From an uncultured Flavobacteriaceae bacterium (lineage in GTDB: Bacteria > Bacteroidota > Bacteroidia > Flavobacteriales > Flavobacteriaceae), in assembly GCA_913048215.1 (NCBI GenBank), contig CAJWXC010000010.1:1-32703 (forward strand): a stretch of 32,703 bases of DNA. The letters are read 5' to 3'. The notes below the pieces were generated by a model. The model was not told the origin of the DNA, ran no database searches, and was given only the letters and a program-made list of their open reading frames with translations. The translations under genes were made by a program, and so were the position numbers. This document shows, piece after piece, positions 18,150-26,509 of the stretch (positions within the stretch are counted from its first letter, which is position 1; every line of letters starts with the position of its first letter).

Positions 18150-19031
18150 ATGAAAGCATATATATTTCCAGGACAGGGTGCTCAATATTCAGGAATGGGT
18201 CTTGAATTGTACCAAAACTCTGCAAGTGCAAAAGCGCTTTTTGAAAAAGCAAACCAAACCCTTGGTTTTGAAATCACTAAAGTTATGTTTGAGGGAACCT
18301 CAGAGCAGCTCAAACAAACAAAAGTAACCCAACCAGCGATTTTCTTACACTCTACTATCACTGCAGAGGTTATGGGAGCTGATTTTGCTCCAGATATGGT
18401 AGCTGGCCATTCTTTGGGTGAAATATCTGCACTTGTTGCAAACAAAACACTAGCCTTTACTGATGGATTATTATTGGTATACAAAAGAGCACTGGCAATG
18501 CAAAAAGCATGTGAAGCAGCACCTTCAACAATGGCGGCTGTTCTTGGTCTGGAAAATACTGTTGTAGAAGATATTTGTGGTATGCAATCTGGAATTGTTG
18601 TTGCTGCTAACTACAACTGCCCAGGACAATTGGTTATTAGTGGAGAGATAGAGGCGGTTAATAATGCTTGTGAAGCTTTAAAACAAGCAGGAGCAAGACG
18701 CGCCTTATTACTACCTGTTGGTGGTGCATTTCATAGCCCACTTATGGAGCCTGCAAGAGAAGAATTAGCCGCTGCCATAGAAGCTACCCATTTTGCAAAC
18801 CCAAGCTGCCCCATTTACCAAAACGTAAGTACAACAGGGGTTACAGATGCCTCAGAGATTCAAAAAAACTTGATTGCACAATTAACAGCTCCTGTTAAAT
18901 GGACACAAAGTATGCAGAATATGATCGCAGATGGGGCCACTCATTTTACAGAAATAGGACCAGGTAATGTTTTACAAGGTTTGATGCGCAAAATAGATAG
19001 AGGTGTAGAGACATCAAAAGGAGAAATTTAA
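18150..19031 (+). CDS. fabD: Malonyl-CoA:ACP transacylase
   Basis: FPGQGAQYSGMG, GHSLGEISALVA, GGAFHSPLMEPA, EIGPGNVLQGLMRKI. Confidence 0.96.
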   Translation: MKAYIFPGQGAQYSGMGLELYQNSASAKALFEKANQTLGFEITKVMFEGTSEQLKQTKVTQPAIFLHSTITAEVMGADFAPDMVAGHSLGEISALVANKTLAFTDGLLLVYKRALAMQKACEAAPSTMAAVLGLENTVVEDICGMQSGIVVAANYNCPGQLVISGEIEAVNNACEALKQAGARRALLLPVGGAFHSPLMEPAREELAAAIEATHFANPSCPIYQNVSTTGVTDASEIQKNLIAQLTAPVKWTQSMQNMIADGATHFTEIGPGNVLQGLMRKIDRGVETSKGEI

Positions 19032-19048
19032 TCTTTACAATTATATAT

Positions 19049-19084
19049 AAAAAGAGACTGCTTGTGGGCAGTCTCTTTTTTGTT
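19049..19084. terminator. Bidirectional terminator between fabD and the DegT-family gene
   Basis: aaaagagactgc-ttgtgg-gcagtctctttttt hairpin between convergent genes. Confidence 0.82.
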
Positions 19085-19097
19085 TGCTTGTACAAAA

Positions 19098-20255
19098 CTA
19101 CTGAGAAATAAAATCAATTACGGTTTTGGTGATAAAAGCAATTTGCTCATCGTCTAGTTCTGTGTGCATGGGCAAGGATATTACCTCTTTTACCAGAGTG
19201 TTTGTTACAGTAAAGTCTGTCTCTTTATATCTGGTGTCTGCGTATGCTTTTTGGAGATGCAACGGAATTGGATAGTATACCCCACAAGGGATATCATTGG
19301 CATTTAAATGAGCTACTAATGCATCTCTGTCTATATTTTTAACCTGTAATGTGTATTGGTGAAATACATGACAATCACAGGTGTCGCAAATAGAGGAAGA
19401 AGTATCACAAAATCCTGTTGGCGTTATTATATTTTGAATTCCCGCAAAGGCCTTTGTGTATTTTCTAGCTGTATTTCTTCTCGTTGTATTGTAAAGGTCA
19501 AGCTTTGGTAATTTTGCTCTAAGGACCGCGGCTTGTATAGAGTCTAGTCTTGAATTAACACCAACAACATCATGATGATATCTTTTGTACATACCATGGT
19601 TAACAATCCCTCTAATTACATGTGCTAAATCATCATCATTGGTGAAAATTGCTCCACCATCTCCGTAGCAACCCAGGTTCTTTGAAGGGAAAAAAGAAGT
19701 AGAACCAACATGACCAATGCCACCGGTCATTTTTTTCTGACCTGTTTTTGAGGTATAGGTAGCTCCAATACCTTGTGCATTATCCTCGATTACATAAAGG
19801 TTGTGTTTTGTTGCCAGGGCCATAACCTGATCCATATTAGCAGCCAAACCAAATAGATGTACTGGAATTATTGCTTTGGTTTTAGGAGTGATTGCTTTTT
19901 CAATAGCAGCGATATCAATATTAAAATTAATAGGATCTACATCCACCAAAACAGGAGTAAGCTTCAATAAAGCAATAACCTCAACAGTGGCTGCAAATGT
20001 AAAATCTGCAGTAATAATTTCATCGCCGGGCTGCAAATTTAAGCCCATCATAGCTACTTGCAGCGCATCTGTACCATTGCCGCAAGGTATTACGTGTTTT
20101 ACTCCAAGATAGGTTTCTAGTTCTTTTTGAAATGCATGTACCTCTGGTCCATTGATAAATGCTGTAGTATTTATAACCTCCTCTATAGATGTGTTTACCC
20201 TTTCTTTTATAGCGGCATATTGACCTTTTAGATCTACCATTTGTATTTTTTTCAT
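19098..20255 (-). CDS. DegT/DnrJ/EryC1/StrS-family PLP sugar aminotransferase
   Basis: KKIQMVDLKGQY, CGNGTDALQVAMMGL, PGDEIITADFTFAATVEVIALLKLTPVLVDVDP, VIEDNAQGIGATY, GSTSFFPSKNLGCYGDGGAIFTND, HQYTLQV, GVYYPIPLHLQKAY. The ORF track starts at 20261; the second Met (MKKIQ, 20255) is the likelier start. Confidence 0.92.
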   Translation of the reverse strand: MKKIQMVDLKGQYAAIKERVNTSIEEVINTTAFINGPEVHAFQKELETYLGVKHVIPCGNGTDALQVAMMGLNLQPGDEIITADFTFAATVEVIALLKLTPVLVDVDPINFNIDIAAIEKAITPKTKAIIPVHLFGLAANMDQVMALATKHNLYVIEDNAQGIGATYTSKTGQKKMTGGIGHVGSTSFFPSKNLGCYGDGGAIFTNDDDLAHVIRGIVNHGMYKRYHHDVVGVNSRLDSIQAAVLRAKLPKLDLYNTTRRNTARKYTKAFAGIQNIITPTGFCDTSSSICDTCDCHVFHQYTLQVKNIDRDALVAHLNANDIPCGVYYPIPLHLQKAYADTRYKETDFTVTNTLVKEVISLPMHTELDDEQIAFITKTVIDFISQ

Positions 20256-20339
20256 ATACAATGTTTCTTATTTTGGAGTTAATTAATTTCTTGCCAGAAA
20301 CCGCAAACTAGAATAGCTTGATGCACTAGATATTGATAC

Positions 20340-20463
20340 TGTAAAAGTACAAAATTACATGGTATTAAAGCCAATACAACACTCCTACTTGAGTAAATGA
20401 AGTAAAGATTTGTAATATCCATAACCCAGGTATATTGTAAAACTTCAATTTTGTACTTTTACA
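20340..20463. repeat. 17-bp perfect inverted repeat (aattttgtacttttaca) in the divergent intergenic region
   Basis: Copy on the + strand at 20447-20463; exact reverse complement (tgtaaaagtacaaaatt) at 20340-20356. Confidence 0.9.
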
Positions 20464-20466
20464 CAC

Positions 20467-21723
20467 ATGAGTTTATTTTACAACATACTGCTTTATATCT
20501 CAATAGGTATCTTATCTATTGTGCAGCATTTGAGTAAAAAAATTAAACTATTTATGGCAGGCAGAAAACAAACCTTCCAGATAATAGCGCGGGGTATTTC
20601 CCCACAAGACAAAACGATTTGGTTTCATTGCGCTTCCTTGGGTGAATTTGAACAAGGAGTTCCTGTCATCGAATCACTAAAAACATCACACCCAAATCAC
20701 AAAATTGTTGTGAGTTTTTTCTCTCCCTCGGGCTATGAAAACAAAAAAAACACATCGCTGGCAGATGTAGTAGTGTACTTACCTATGGACACCAAAAGAA
20801 ACGCAAAAAAGTTCATACAAATGATACGTCCTTCCCTAGTATTTTTTGTGAAATATGAATTTTGGCCTAATTTCTTAACAGAGTTAAAGCAGCAAAATAT
20901 AAAGACACTTTTAATTTCTGGTGTTTTCAGGAAAGAGCAACTATTTTTTAAGCCCTACGCAGGCTTTATGCGCAAGGCACTGGCTAGCTTTGATCACTTT
21001 TTTTTACAAGACAACACTTCAAAAGAATTACTAGAATCCATAGGTTTCACCAATACAATAGTTAGTGGTGATACTAGATTTGACAGAGTATCCCGTCAAA
21101 TTGAGATGGATAACACCTTAGATTTTATAGCACGGTTTAAAAAAGATGATCTGTGCATTGTTTGCGGGAGTACTTGGGAAGAAGACCAAGACGTGCTCCT
21201 TGAGTACATAAACCAAGCACCAAAAAACGTGAAGTTTATCATTGCCCCTCACGCCATAGATGCAGGTAAAGTTTCGGTATTGAAAAACAAAATTAATACG
21301 CAAACCATTTTGTACTCTCAAACCATCGCAAAGGGAAACACTAAAAACATTGATACGGCGCAGGTATTTATTATTGATACTATTGGTTTACTAGCCAAAA
21401 TATACCACTATGCTGATATTGTGTATGTTGGAGGCGGTGCTGGAACAAAAGGATTACACAACATATTAGAGCCTGCAACTTTTGGAGTTCCTATTGTAAT
21501 TGGCAAAAATTACAACAATTTCCCAGAAGCTGTAAAACTAAGATCACTAGCTGGATTGTTTTCTGTTGAAAATAGTACCCAGTGCAAAACCATACTCAGC
21601 AAATTAGTAGAAGATTCAAATTTTAGAAATAAAACAGGAATGATATGCGGACATTTTGTTGACAGTAATACGGGGGCAACTAACACCATAGCAAAGTATC
21701 TAGAAATTCATAAACTAGGGTAG
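20467..21723 (+). CDS. waaA: 3-deoxy-D-manno-octulosonic acid transferase
   Basis: WFHCASLGEFEQGVPVIESLK, VYLPMDTKRNAKKFIQMIRPSLVFFVKYEFWPNFL, GDTRFDRV, GSTWEEDQDVLLEYI, DTIGLLAKIYHYADIVYVGGGAG-GLHNILEPATFGVPIVIG. Confidence 0.95.
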   Translation: MSLFYNILLYISIGILSIVQHLSKKIKLFMAGRKQTFQIIARGISPQDKTIWFHCASLGEFEQGVPVIESLKTSHPNHKIVVSFFSPSGYENKKNTSLADVVVYLPMDTKRNAKKFIQMIRPSLVFFVKYEFWPNFLTELKQQNIKTLLISGVFRKEQLFFKPYAGFMRKALASFDHFFLQDNTSKELLESIGFTNTIVSGDTRFDRVSRQIEMDNTLDFIARFKKDDLCIVCGSTWEEDQDVLLEYINQAPKNVKFIIAPHAIDAGKVSVLKNKINTQTILYSQTIAKGNTKNIDTAQVFIIDTIGLLAKIYHYADIVYVGGGAGTKGLHNILEPATFGVPIVIGKNYNNFPEAVKLRSLAGLFSVENSTQCKTILSKLVEDSNFRNKTGMICGHFVDSNTGATNTIAKYLEIHKLG

Positions 21724-21726
21724 TCG

Positions 21727-22380
21727 CTATACGGTTACAGCATTGTTTAAATACCTTCTAAAAGGCAGTAACTCCATATAAAGTGCAATCACTCTTTGAT
21801 TAAAATCTGGCGCCAAAACCTCTTGTTTTGTAAATGTCTTTCCTGCGGCAAATGACTTTCTTTTTAAAAGTTTAATGTACTGATGATTTTTGTGGAAGCC
21901 CTTTGGAGCATTTTTTAAACACTCCCCTGGCACTAAATCTCCAAAAGTTTTTTTAAAAGACTTTTTGTTTAAAATGGCTGTTAGCTCCTGGCCGTTATAA
22001 TCAATAGCCTCTCTTATACTTTTTAACACTTTTGAACTAGGGTGCCAATATCCTCCACCAATAAAATTCTCTTCGATACCAATTTGTATATAAAAATCTC
22101 CTTGTTTAGTGATTTGATCTAAACCAGCACCAAAATGATTTTTATACACCGGCTTCAGGGGCTGAAACATCAAATTGTTGTTAATACGGTTTATGGCTTT
22201 TTTACCGGGTGTATCAAAATAGTCTATATCAATTGCTGCTAACTCTTGATTCATGGTATCTAGCCAAGCTATATAAAAATCTCGAACCCTATGGTATTGC
22301 TTTCGATTGGTGTCCATCCAATCTTTGGAGTTGTTTTGCCCAAGGGCAGCAAGAAACTCGTACATGTGCTCAAAACTCAT
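21727..22380 (-). CDS. DUF2461 (TIGR02453-like) protein
   Basis: FLAALGQNNSKDWMDTNRKQYHRVRDFYIAWLD...INRINNNLMFQPLKPVYKNHFGAGLDQITKQGDFYIQIGIEENFIGGGYWHP. Confidence 0.88.
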   Translation of the reverse strand: MSFEHMYEFLAALGQNNSKDWMDTNRKQYHRVRDFYIAWLDTMNQELAAIDIDYFDTPGKKAINRINNNLMFQPLKPVYKNHFGAGLDQITKQGDFYIQIGIEENFIGGGYWHPSSKVLKSIREAIDYNGQELTAILNKKSFKKTFGDLVPGECLKNAPKGFHKNHQYIKLLKRKSFAAGKTFTKQEVLAPDFNQRVIALYMELLPFRRYLNNAVTV

Positions 22381-22391
22381 GGCAAGAAATC

Positions 22392-23162
22392 TTAGGCATT
22401 TAAACTGTTAATTTGCCCCTTCAAATCTTCCATAGATTGTTGTAACTCCCGTAGCAAAGAACTCTCATTTGGCTCATCAATACCAAAGGTAAGTTTGCTG
22501 TTGACAAGCCAAAGCTCTTGTATATTTTTAACTGCGACCTCTATAGGGATGTATTCTGGATTTAATGATATTAACCGAACCCGATCTGGAGCACTTGGTA
22601 CTTTTTGCAGCTTTTTCACTAAAACAGAGTCATGAAGCACAACAATATAAATTTTACTGTCACTTGCCTCTGTAATGCTAGGAACCGCTTTACCAAGAAC
22701 CCATTCATTAGGTCTAATGTTTGGCAACATACTATCTCCCTCTACTTGAAAACCTCTATAGGTTGCATTTCTGTATTGAGGAAGGGGTATATTAAATGCT
22801 GGTAATGTTTCATACCATTCTACATCTTGAACATTATGAGGATATCCTGCCGCTGCTTTTTGATTCACTAGAGCGATGGTGTCATTTTGATCTACATCAA
22901 GAGTAATTACCTTAGGACTTACATCGCCTCCATTGATATTGACAATCTTGTTGTAACTTTCTCCAAACAACCACAAAGGATTAATATTAAATTGACGTAA
23001 AAGTTCCATCACCACCTTTCCAGATAATTTTGTTTTACCCCTTTCTATATCTGCTGTGGTGGCACCAATACCAAGTATTTCGGCAAAATATTGCTGTGTA
23101 TGATTGAGTTCTTCTCTTACTTTTTTAAACCGTCTGGCTTCTATAGATAATTTTGTGTCCAT
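22392..23162 (-). CDS. XRE/HTH + S24 peptidase (LexA/CI-like) transcriptional regulator
   Basis: HTH region ARRFKKVREELNHTQQYFAEILGIGATTADIERGKTKLS; C-terminal S24 fold (AAAGYP, VEGDSMLPNIRPNEWVLG, YIVVLHDSVLVKKLQK). The ORF-track start at 23195 is TTG; the ATG at 23160-23162 is likelier. Confidence 0.87.
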   Translation of the reverse strand: MDTKLSIEARRFKKVREELNHTQQYFAEILGIGATTADIERGKTKLSGKVVMELLRQFNINPLWLFGESYNKIVNINGGDVSPKVITLDVDQNDTIALVNQKAAAGYPHNVQDVEWYETLPAFNIPLPQYRNATYRGFQVEGDSMLPNIRPNEWVLGKAVPSITEASDSKIYIVVLHDSVLVKKLQKVPSAPDRVRLISLNPEYIPIEVAVKNIQELWLVNSKLTFGIDEPNESSLLRELQQSMEDLKGQINSLNA

Positions 23163-23165
23163 ATT

Positions 23166-23195
23166 CAAATATACATTTTTTTGGAATATATCCAA
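23166..23195 (-). promoter_or_regulatory. Promoter of the S24 regulator gene
   Basis: On the minus strand: TTG (23193-23195) - N19 - TATATTTG (23166-23173), abutting the ATG. Confidence 0.6.
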
Positions 23196-23234
23196 TATTT
23201 TATTAGGAAATCTTCCAAAAAAAGGAATATGTCC
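23183..23234. promoter_or_regulatory. Three operator-like imperfect palindromes GGAAnnnnTCC
   Basis: ggaatatatcc (23183-23193), ggaaatcttcc (23206-23216), ggaatatgtcc (23224-23234). Confidence 0.6.
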
Positions 23235-23348
23235 ATAACGTCTATGTTGAAAAGATTAATTTCACACAACTAATTGAAAATAAAGCGACTAAAAACTCTT
23301 ATTATTAAATTTAACAGTACTTTTGATGCTAAACTAAAAACAAAAATT

Positions 23349-23579
23349 ATGAAAAAAGTAATCACAACATTTGCTGCACTAGCATTAATAGTTTCTGTAA
23401 CTTCTTGTAGAGAAACCACAGACAAAACTAAAGAAGCAGTAGAAACAGTTGAAGAAAAAGCAGTAGAAGCAACAGAGGCAGTAAAAGTAGCTACAGACTC
23501 AATGGTCGAAACAGTAAAAGTAGCGACAGACTCAGTTGTAGAAGTTCTTGAAGTACAAAAGCTAACAGAAGAAAATTAA
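23349..23579 (+). CDS. Small predicted lipoprotein with 11-residue amphipathic repeats
   Basis: MKKVITTFAALALIVSVTSC lipobox, then an Ala/Val/Glu/Thr/Lys helix. The ORF track begins at a non-ATG codon at 23274; the ATG at 23349 gives the signal peptide. Confidence 0.75.
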   Translation: MKKVITTFAALALIVSVTSCRETTDKTKEAVETVEEKAVEATEAVKVATDSMVETVKVATDSVVEVLEVQKLTEEN

Positions 23580-23596
23580 TTTTTTATCTTTCTTGT

Positions 23597-23630
23597 AAAA
23601 AAAGGCTACAGTAGTGTAGCCTTTTTTTAT
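23597..23630. terminator. Bidirectional terminator
   Basis: aaaaaaaggctaca-gtag-tgtagccttttttt between convergent ORFs. Confidence 0.82.
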
Positions 23631-23836
23631 TTTCTATTTTCAAGTATCCTGAATAAAGACACCCCAATTAGAGTAAGCACCACTGGCCAAATAACAAAAA
23701 GGTCAACCCGAAGAACATCTTGGCCACCCTCTATTTGATAAGACAGCCACTGCTGCATGTAATACTCCCAAATAATAGCAGCAATTACCACGCAAACGGT
23801 TATGATGTATAGTAAAATTTTTGGTGTTAATTTCAT
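23627..23836 (-). CDS. Small hypothetical membrane protein (69 aa)
   Basis: Two predicted TM segments: ILLYIITVCVVIAAIIWEYYM and VDLFVIWPVVLTLIGVSLFRIL. Confidence 0.6.
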   Translation of the reverse strand: MKLTPKILLYIITVCVVIAAIIWEYYMQQWLSYQIEGGQDVLRVDLFVIWPVVLTLIGVSLFRILENRK

Positions 23837-23902
23837 AGCATAGATAGTACAGAACCTCTTTTATAAAAATTGGTTTTTTAGTTTAACTTATGTAGGTACA
23901 GG

Positions 23903-24262
23903 TTAATTGTCTTTGTTGTGATTTTTTTGAACATCCTGATCTCTGTATTTACAGCAAGGATGCACACTTGCATAGGCCTTTTCTGTAGCTTTTACTTGTT
24001 CTGTATCATGACCAACAGCAGCAACAGATGCATTGATAGAAGCCAAAGTAGCCTTTTGATCATTATAAATTACACGTAATTCTTTTGTGTCTAGATTCCA
24101 AACCGCAGATTTTACCCCTTTGGTCTTTATAGCTGCTTTCTCTATACGTTCTTTACACATACCACACACACCATCTACAGCAATAACTGCTTTTGCGTTT
24201 TTATTTTGTCCAAAAGAAATGGCTCCCATGAGAAGCACTAATACTACTACTACTTTTTTCAT
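23903..24262 (-). CDS. Secreted heavy-metal-associated (HMA) domain protein
   Basis: Signal peptide MKKVVVVLVLLMGAISFGQ; HMA-like VDGVCGMCKERIEKAAIKTKGVKSAVWNLDTKELRVIYN (C-G-x-C variant); extra C-terminal HPCCKY. Confidence 0.85.
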   Translation of the reverse strand: MKKVVVVLVLLMGAISFGQNKNAKAVIAVDGVCGMCKERIEKAAIKTKGVKSAVWNLDTKELRVIYNDQKATLASINASVAAVGHDTEQVKATEKAYASVHPCCKYRDQDVQKNHNKDN

Positions 24263-24274
24263 ACTATTTAAATT

Positions 24275-26509
24275 TTAGTTTATGTTATATCTTAATCCTG
24301 CGTAATAATTACTTCCAAAAATTGGGCCATATACAAATGTAGTGTCAAAATTTGAACCAAAAGGATTTTGAGCATCCAAAATTGGATTGTCTTGCCTTTG
24401 GTCTGTAATATTCTCTGCTCCCAGGTATATTTCAAACTTTGCACTAAAAACTCTAGTGACTTGGGTATTTAAGGTTCCTAATGAAGGACTATTTTGTGGA
24501 AGTCTGTAGGGAGCAGAATTGCTTTGAGTATTAGAGAATCTCTGAGAGCTGAGCCAGTTATAGGTTGCGTCAAATTTCCATTGCTGTTGTTTGTAGGGCT
24601 GTGTCTGGTAAGATAGATTTGCAAAAAAACGATGCTCGGGAGTCAGCGGCCTTGTTAATTTTCCAGTAGCGTAGCGTGTTTGTACATCATAGTACTTATA
24701 GGTTGTTTTGAAATCTAAACGCTCTAAAATAGCATAATTCAAGTCTATTTGAAGACTACTGGCCGTAGTTGCGTTTTGTGCATTGTAAAAACGAATTTGA
24801 TTAGGATCTTCCCAGTCTACAACCACCTGGTTTTGGAAATCTGTTCTGTAAAAATCTACACTCACCTCAGCCTTGCGACCAAACACAGTAAATCCTTGCA
24901 AAAAAGACACTCCGTAATTCCAGGCAATCTCTGGATCCAGTCCATAAATAGGCCCACCATTATCTGTGATAGAGATAGCTCTAGAGGTTGCAAAAAGCGA
25001 CTGGTTTTCTGTAAAAATAGTAGCGCTGCGCTTTCCTCTACCAAAAGAAGCTCTTAGTGCCGCTTTATTCCAAGGGGTATAACGCGCATGAAATCTAGGG
25101 GTAACAAAAGTGCCTAATAAATTATGGCTATCTACCCGAAGGCCAGATGTCATGGTAAAATTTTCTAAATCGTCAAATGAGTATTCAAAAAAAGCGCCAA
25201 TGCTTTGCTCTGTCCTGTCATAGCTTGTGGTCTCTACCAGTTCTTTATAATCATCATAGGTAGCCGTAATACCTGTTTTAAAAGTATGCCTAGAATCACC
25301 AATGATAGAATTAAAAACACCGCTTACATACCCACTATCATGCAGTATGTTGTACTCACGTAATCCAAAATAAGAATTCTGCTCATGTCTATTCCCAGCT
25401 ACTTGTAAACCAATAGATTGATAAGGTGCACTTGGAGTTACATACCCTAGTTTGGCGGTAAAACCAGCACGCTGGGTATCGATCTCTCCTCCCCAAAAAT
25501 TGGTAGTACCAACATCTCTCTGAGGAACAAACTCTGTTTGACCAACTTGCTTATCATCTTTTAGATAATTAAGTGATATAAAACTTACTACACCTGTTTT
25601 TGGATTTGCATATTGCCAGCGGTTCATAAAATTTAATTGTTTAGCCAGCGGATTGTCAAGAAACCCATCTTTATTTCGGTCATTTTTTTTATCTCTGGCA
25701 TTTCCGTGAAGGTACACCCCAGTGCTCCAAGTGTCTGTAATTTTTGTGTTTAGGTGCAAGTTTAATTCTTGTCTACCTCCCAAAGCACCAAAGGCATTTA
25801 CAAATAATTTACTATCTGTAGCTGGCTTTACAAGCTCTGCATTAATCTGTCCTGCAATACTTTCAAAACTATTTACAACACTCCCCGCCCCTTTGGTAAT
25901 TTGTATACTCTCCACCCATGTTCCGGGTATAAAGCTAAGCCCATAGGCCTGAGAAGCGCCTCTTACAGAAGGTATATTCTCTGTGGTAATTACTGTATAA
26001 GGTGTGGTTAATCCTAACATCCGTATTTGCCGAACACCCGTTATAGCATCTGCAAAATTTACATCTATAGATGGATTGGTTTCAAAACTTTCTGAAAGAT
26101 TACAACACGCCGCCTTTAAGAGCTCTGCGCTAGAAATGTTAATCACATTTTCTGACTTAAGATAAGATTTAGAGGTTGCTTTAATTCTTGAAGTTAAAAT
26201 CACTTCATCAAGAGTTGCTTTGGGTTTCAACACATGTTTTACAAAGGTATTGGAGTTGGTAACAGAAATAGTATCTGTGGTATAACCCACGTAGCTTATC
26301 ACTAATTTTGTATGCTCAGATGAATATTCAATGCTGAAATTTCCGTCGATATCTGTGACAGTTCCAACTTGAGAATCTAGCCAAAAAACATTAGCAAAAG
26401 GCAAGGGTACTTCTTTATTGTTTTGTAACTCTAGAATACTACCAGAGACTTTTTGTTGAGAAAAAACAAGCGCCGGTATAGTTAACAGTAGTAATAATAT
26501 ATGTTTCAT
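24275..26509 (-). CDS. TonB-dependent receptor with carboxypeptidase-like N-terminal domain (putative metal uptake)
   Basis: N-terminal CarboxypepD_reg-like (VSGSILELQNNKEVPLPFANVFWLDSQVGTVTDIDGNFSIEY), plug (AACCNLSESFETNPSIDVNFADAITGVRQIRMLGLTTPYTVITTENIPSVRG), beta-barrel ending SNYYAGLRYNIN. Confidence 0.92.
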   Translation of the reverse strand: MKHILLLLLTIPALVFSQQKVSGSILELQNNKEVPLPFANVFWLDSQVGTVTDIDGNFSIEYSSEHTKLVISYVGYTTDTISVTNSNTFVKHVLKPKATLDEVILTSRIKATSKSYLKSENVINISSAELLKAACCNLSESFETNPSIDVNFADAITGVRQIRMLGLTTPYTVITTENIPSVRGASQAYGLSFIPGTWVESIQITKGAGSVVNSFESIAGQINAELVKPATDSKLFVNAFGALGGRQELNLHLNTKITDTWSTGVYLHGNARDKKNDRNKDGFLDNPLAKQLNFMNRWQYANPKTGVVSFISLNYLKDDKQVGQTEFVPQRDVGTTNFWGGEIDTQRAGFTAKLGYVTPSAPYQSIGLQVAGNRHEQNSYFGLREYNILHDSGYVSGVFNSIIGDSRHTFKTGITATYDDYKELVETTSYDRTEQSIGAFFEYSFDDLENFTMTSGLRVDSHNLLGTFVTPRFHARYTPWNKAALRASFGRGKRSATIFTENQSLFATSRAISITDNGGPIYGLDPEIAWNYGVSFLQGFTVFGRKAEVSVDFYRTDFQNQVVVDWEDPNQIRFYNAQNATTASSLQIDLNYAILERLDFKTTYKYYDVQTRYATGKLTRPLTPEHRFFANLSYQTQPYKQQQWKFDATYNWLSSQRFSNTQSNSAPYRLPQNSPSLGTLNTQVTRVFSAKFEIYLGAENITDQRQDNPILDAQNPFGSNFDTTFVYGPIFGSNYYAGLRYNIN

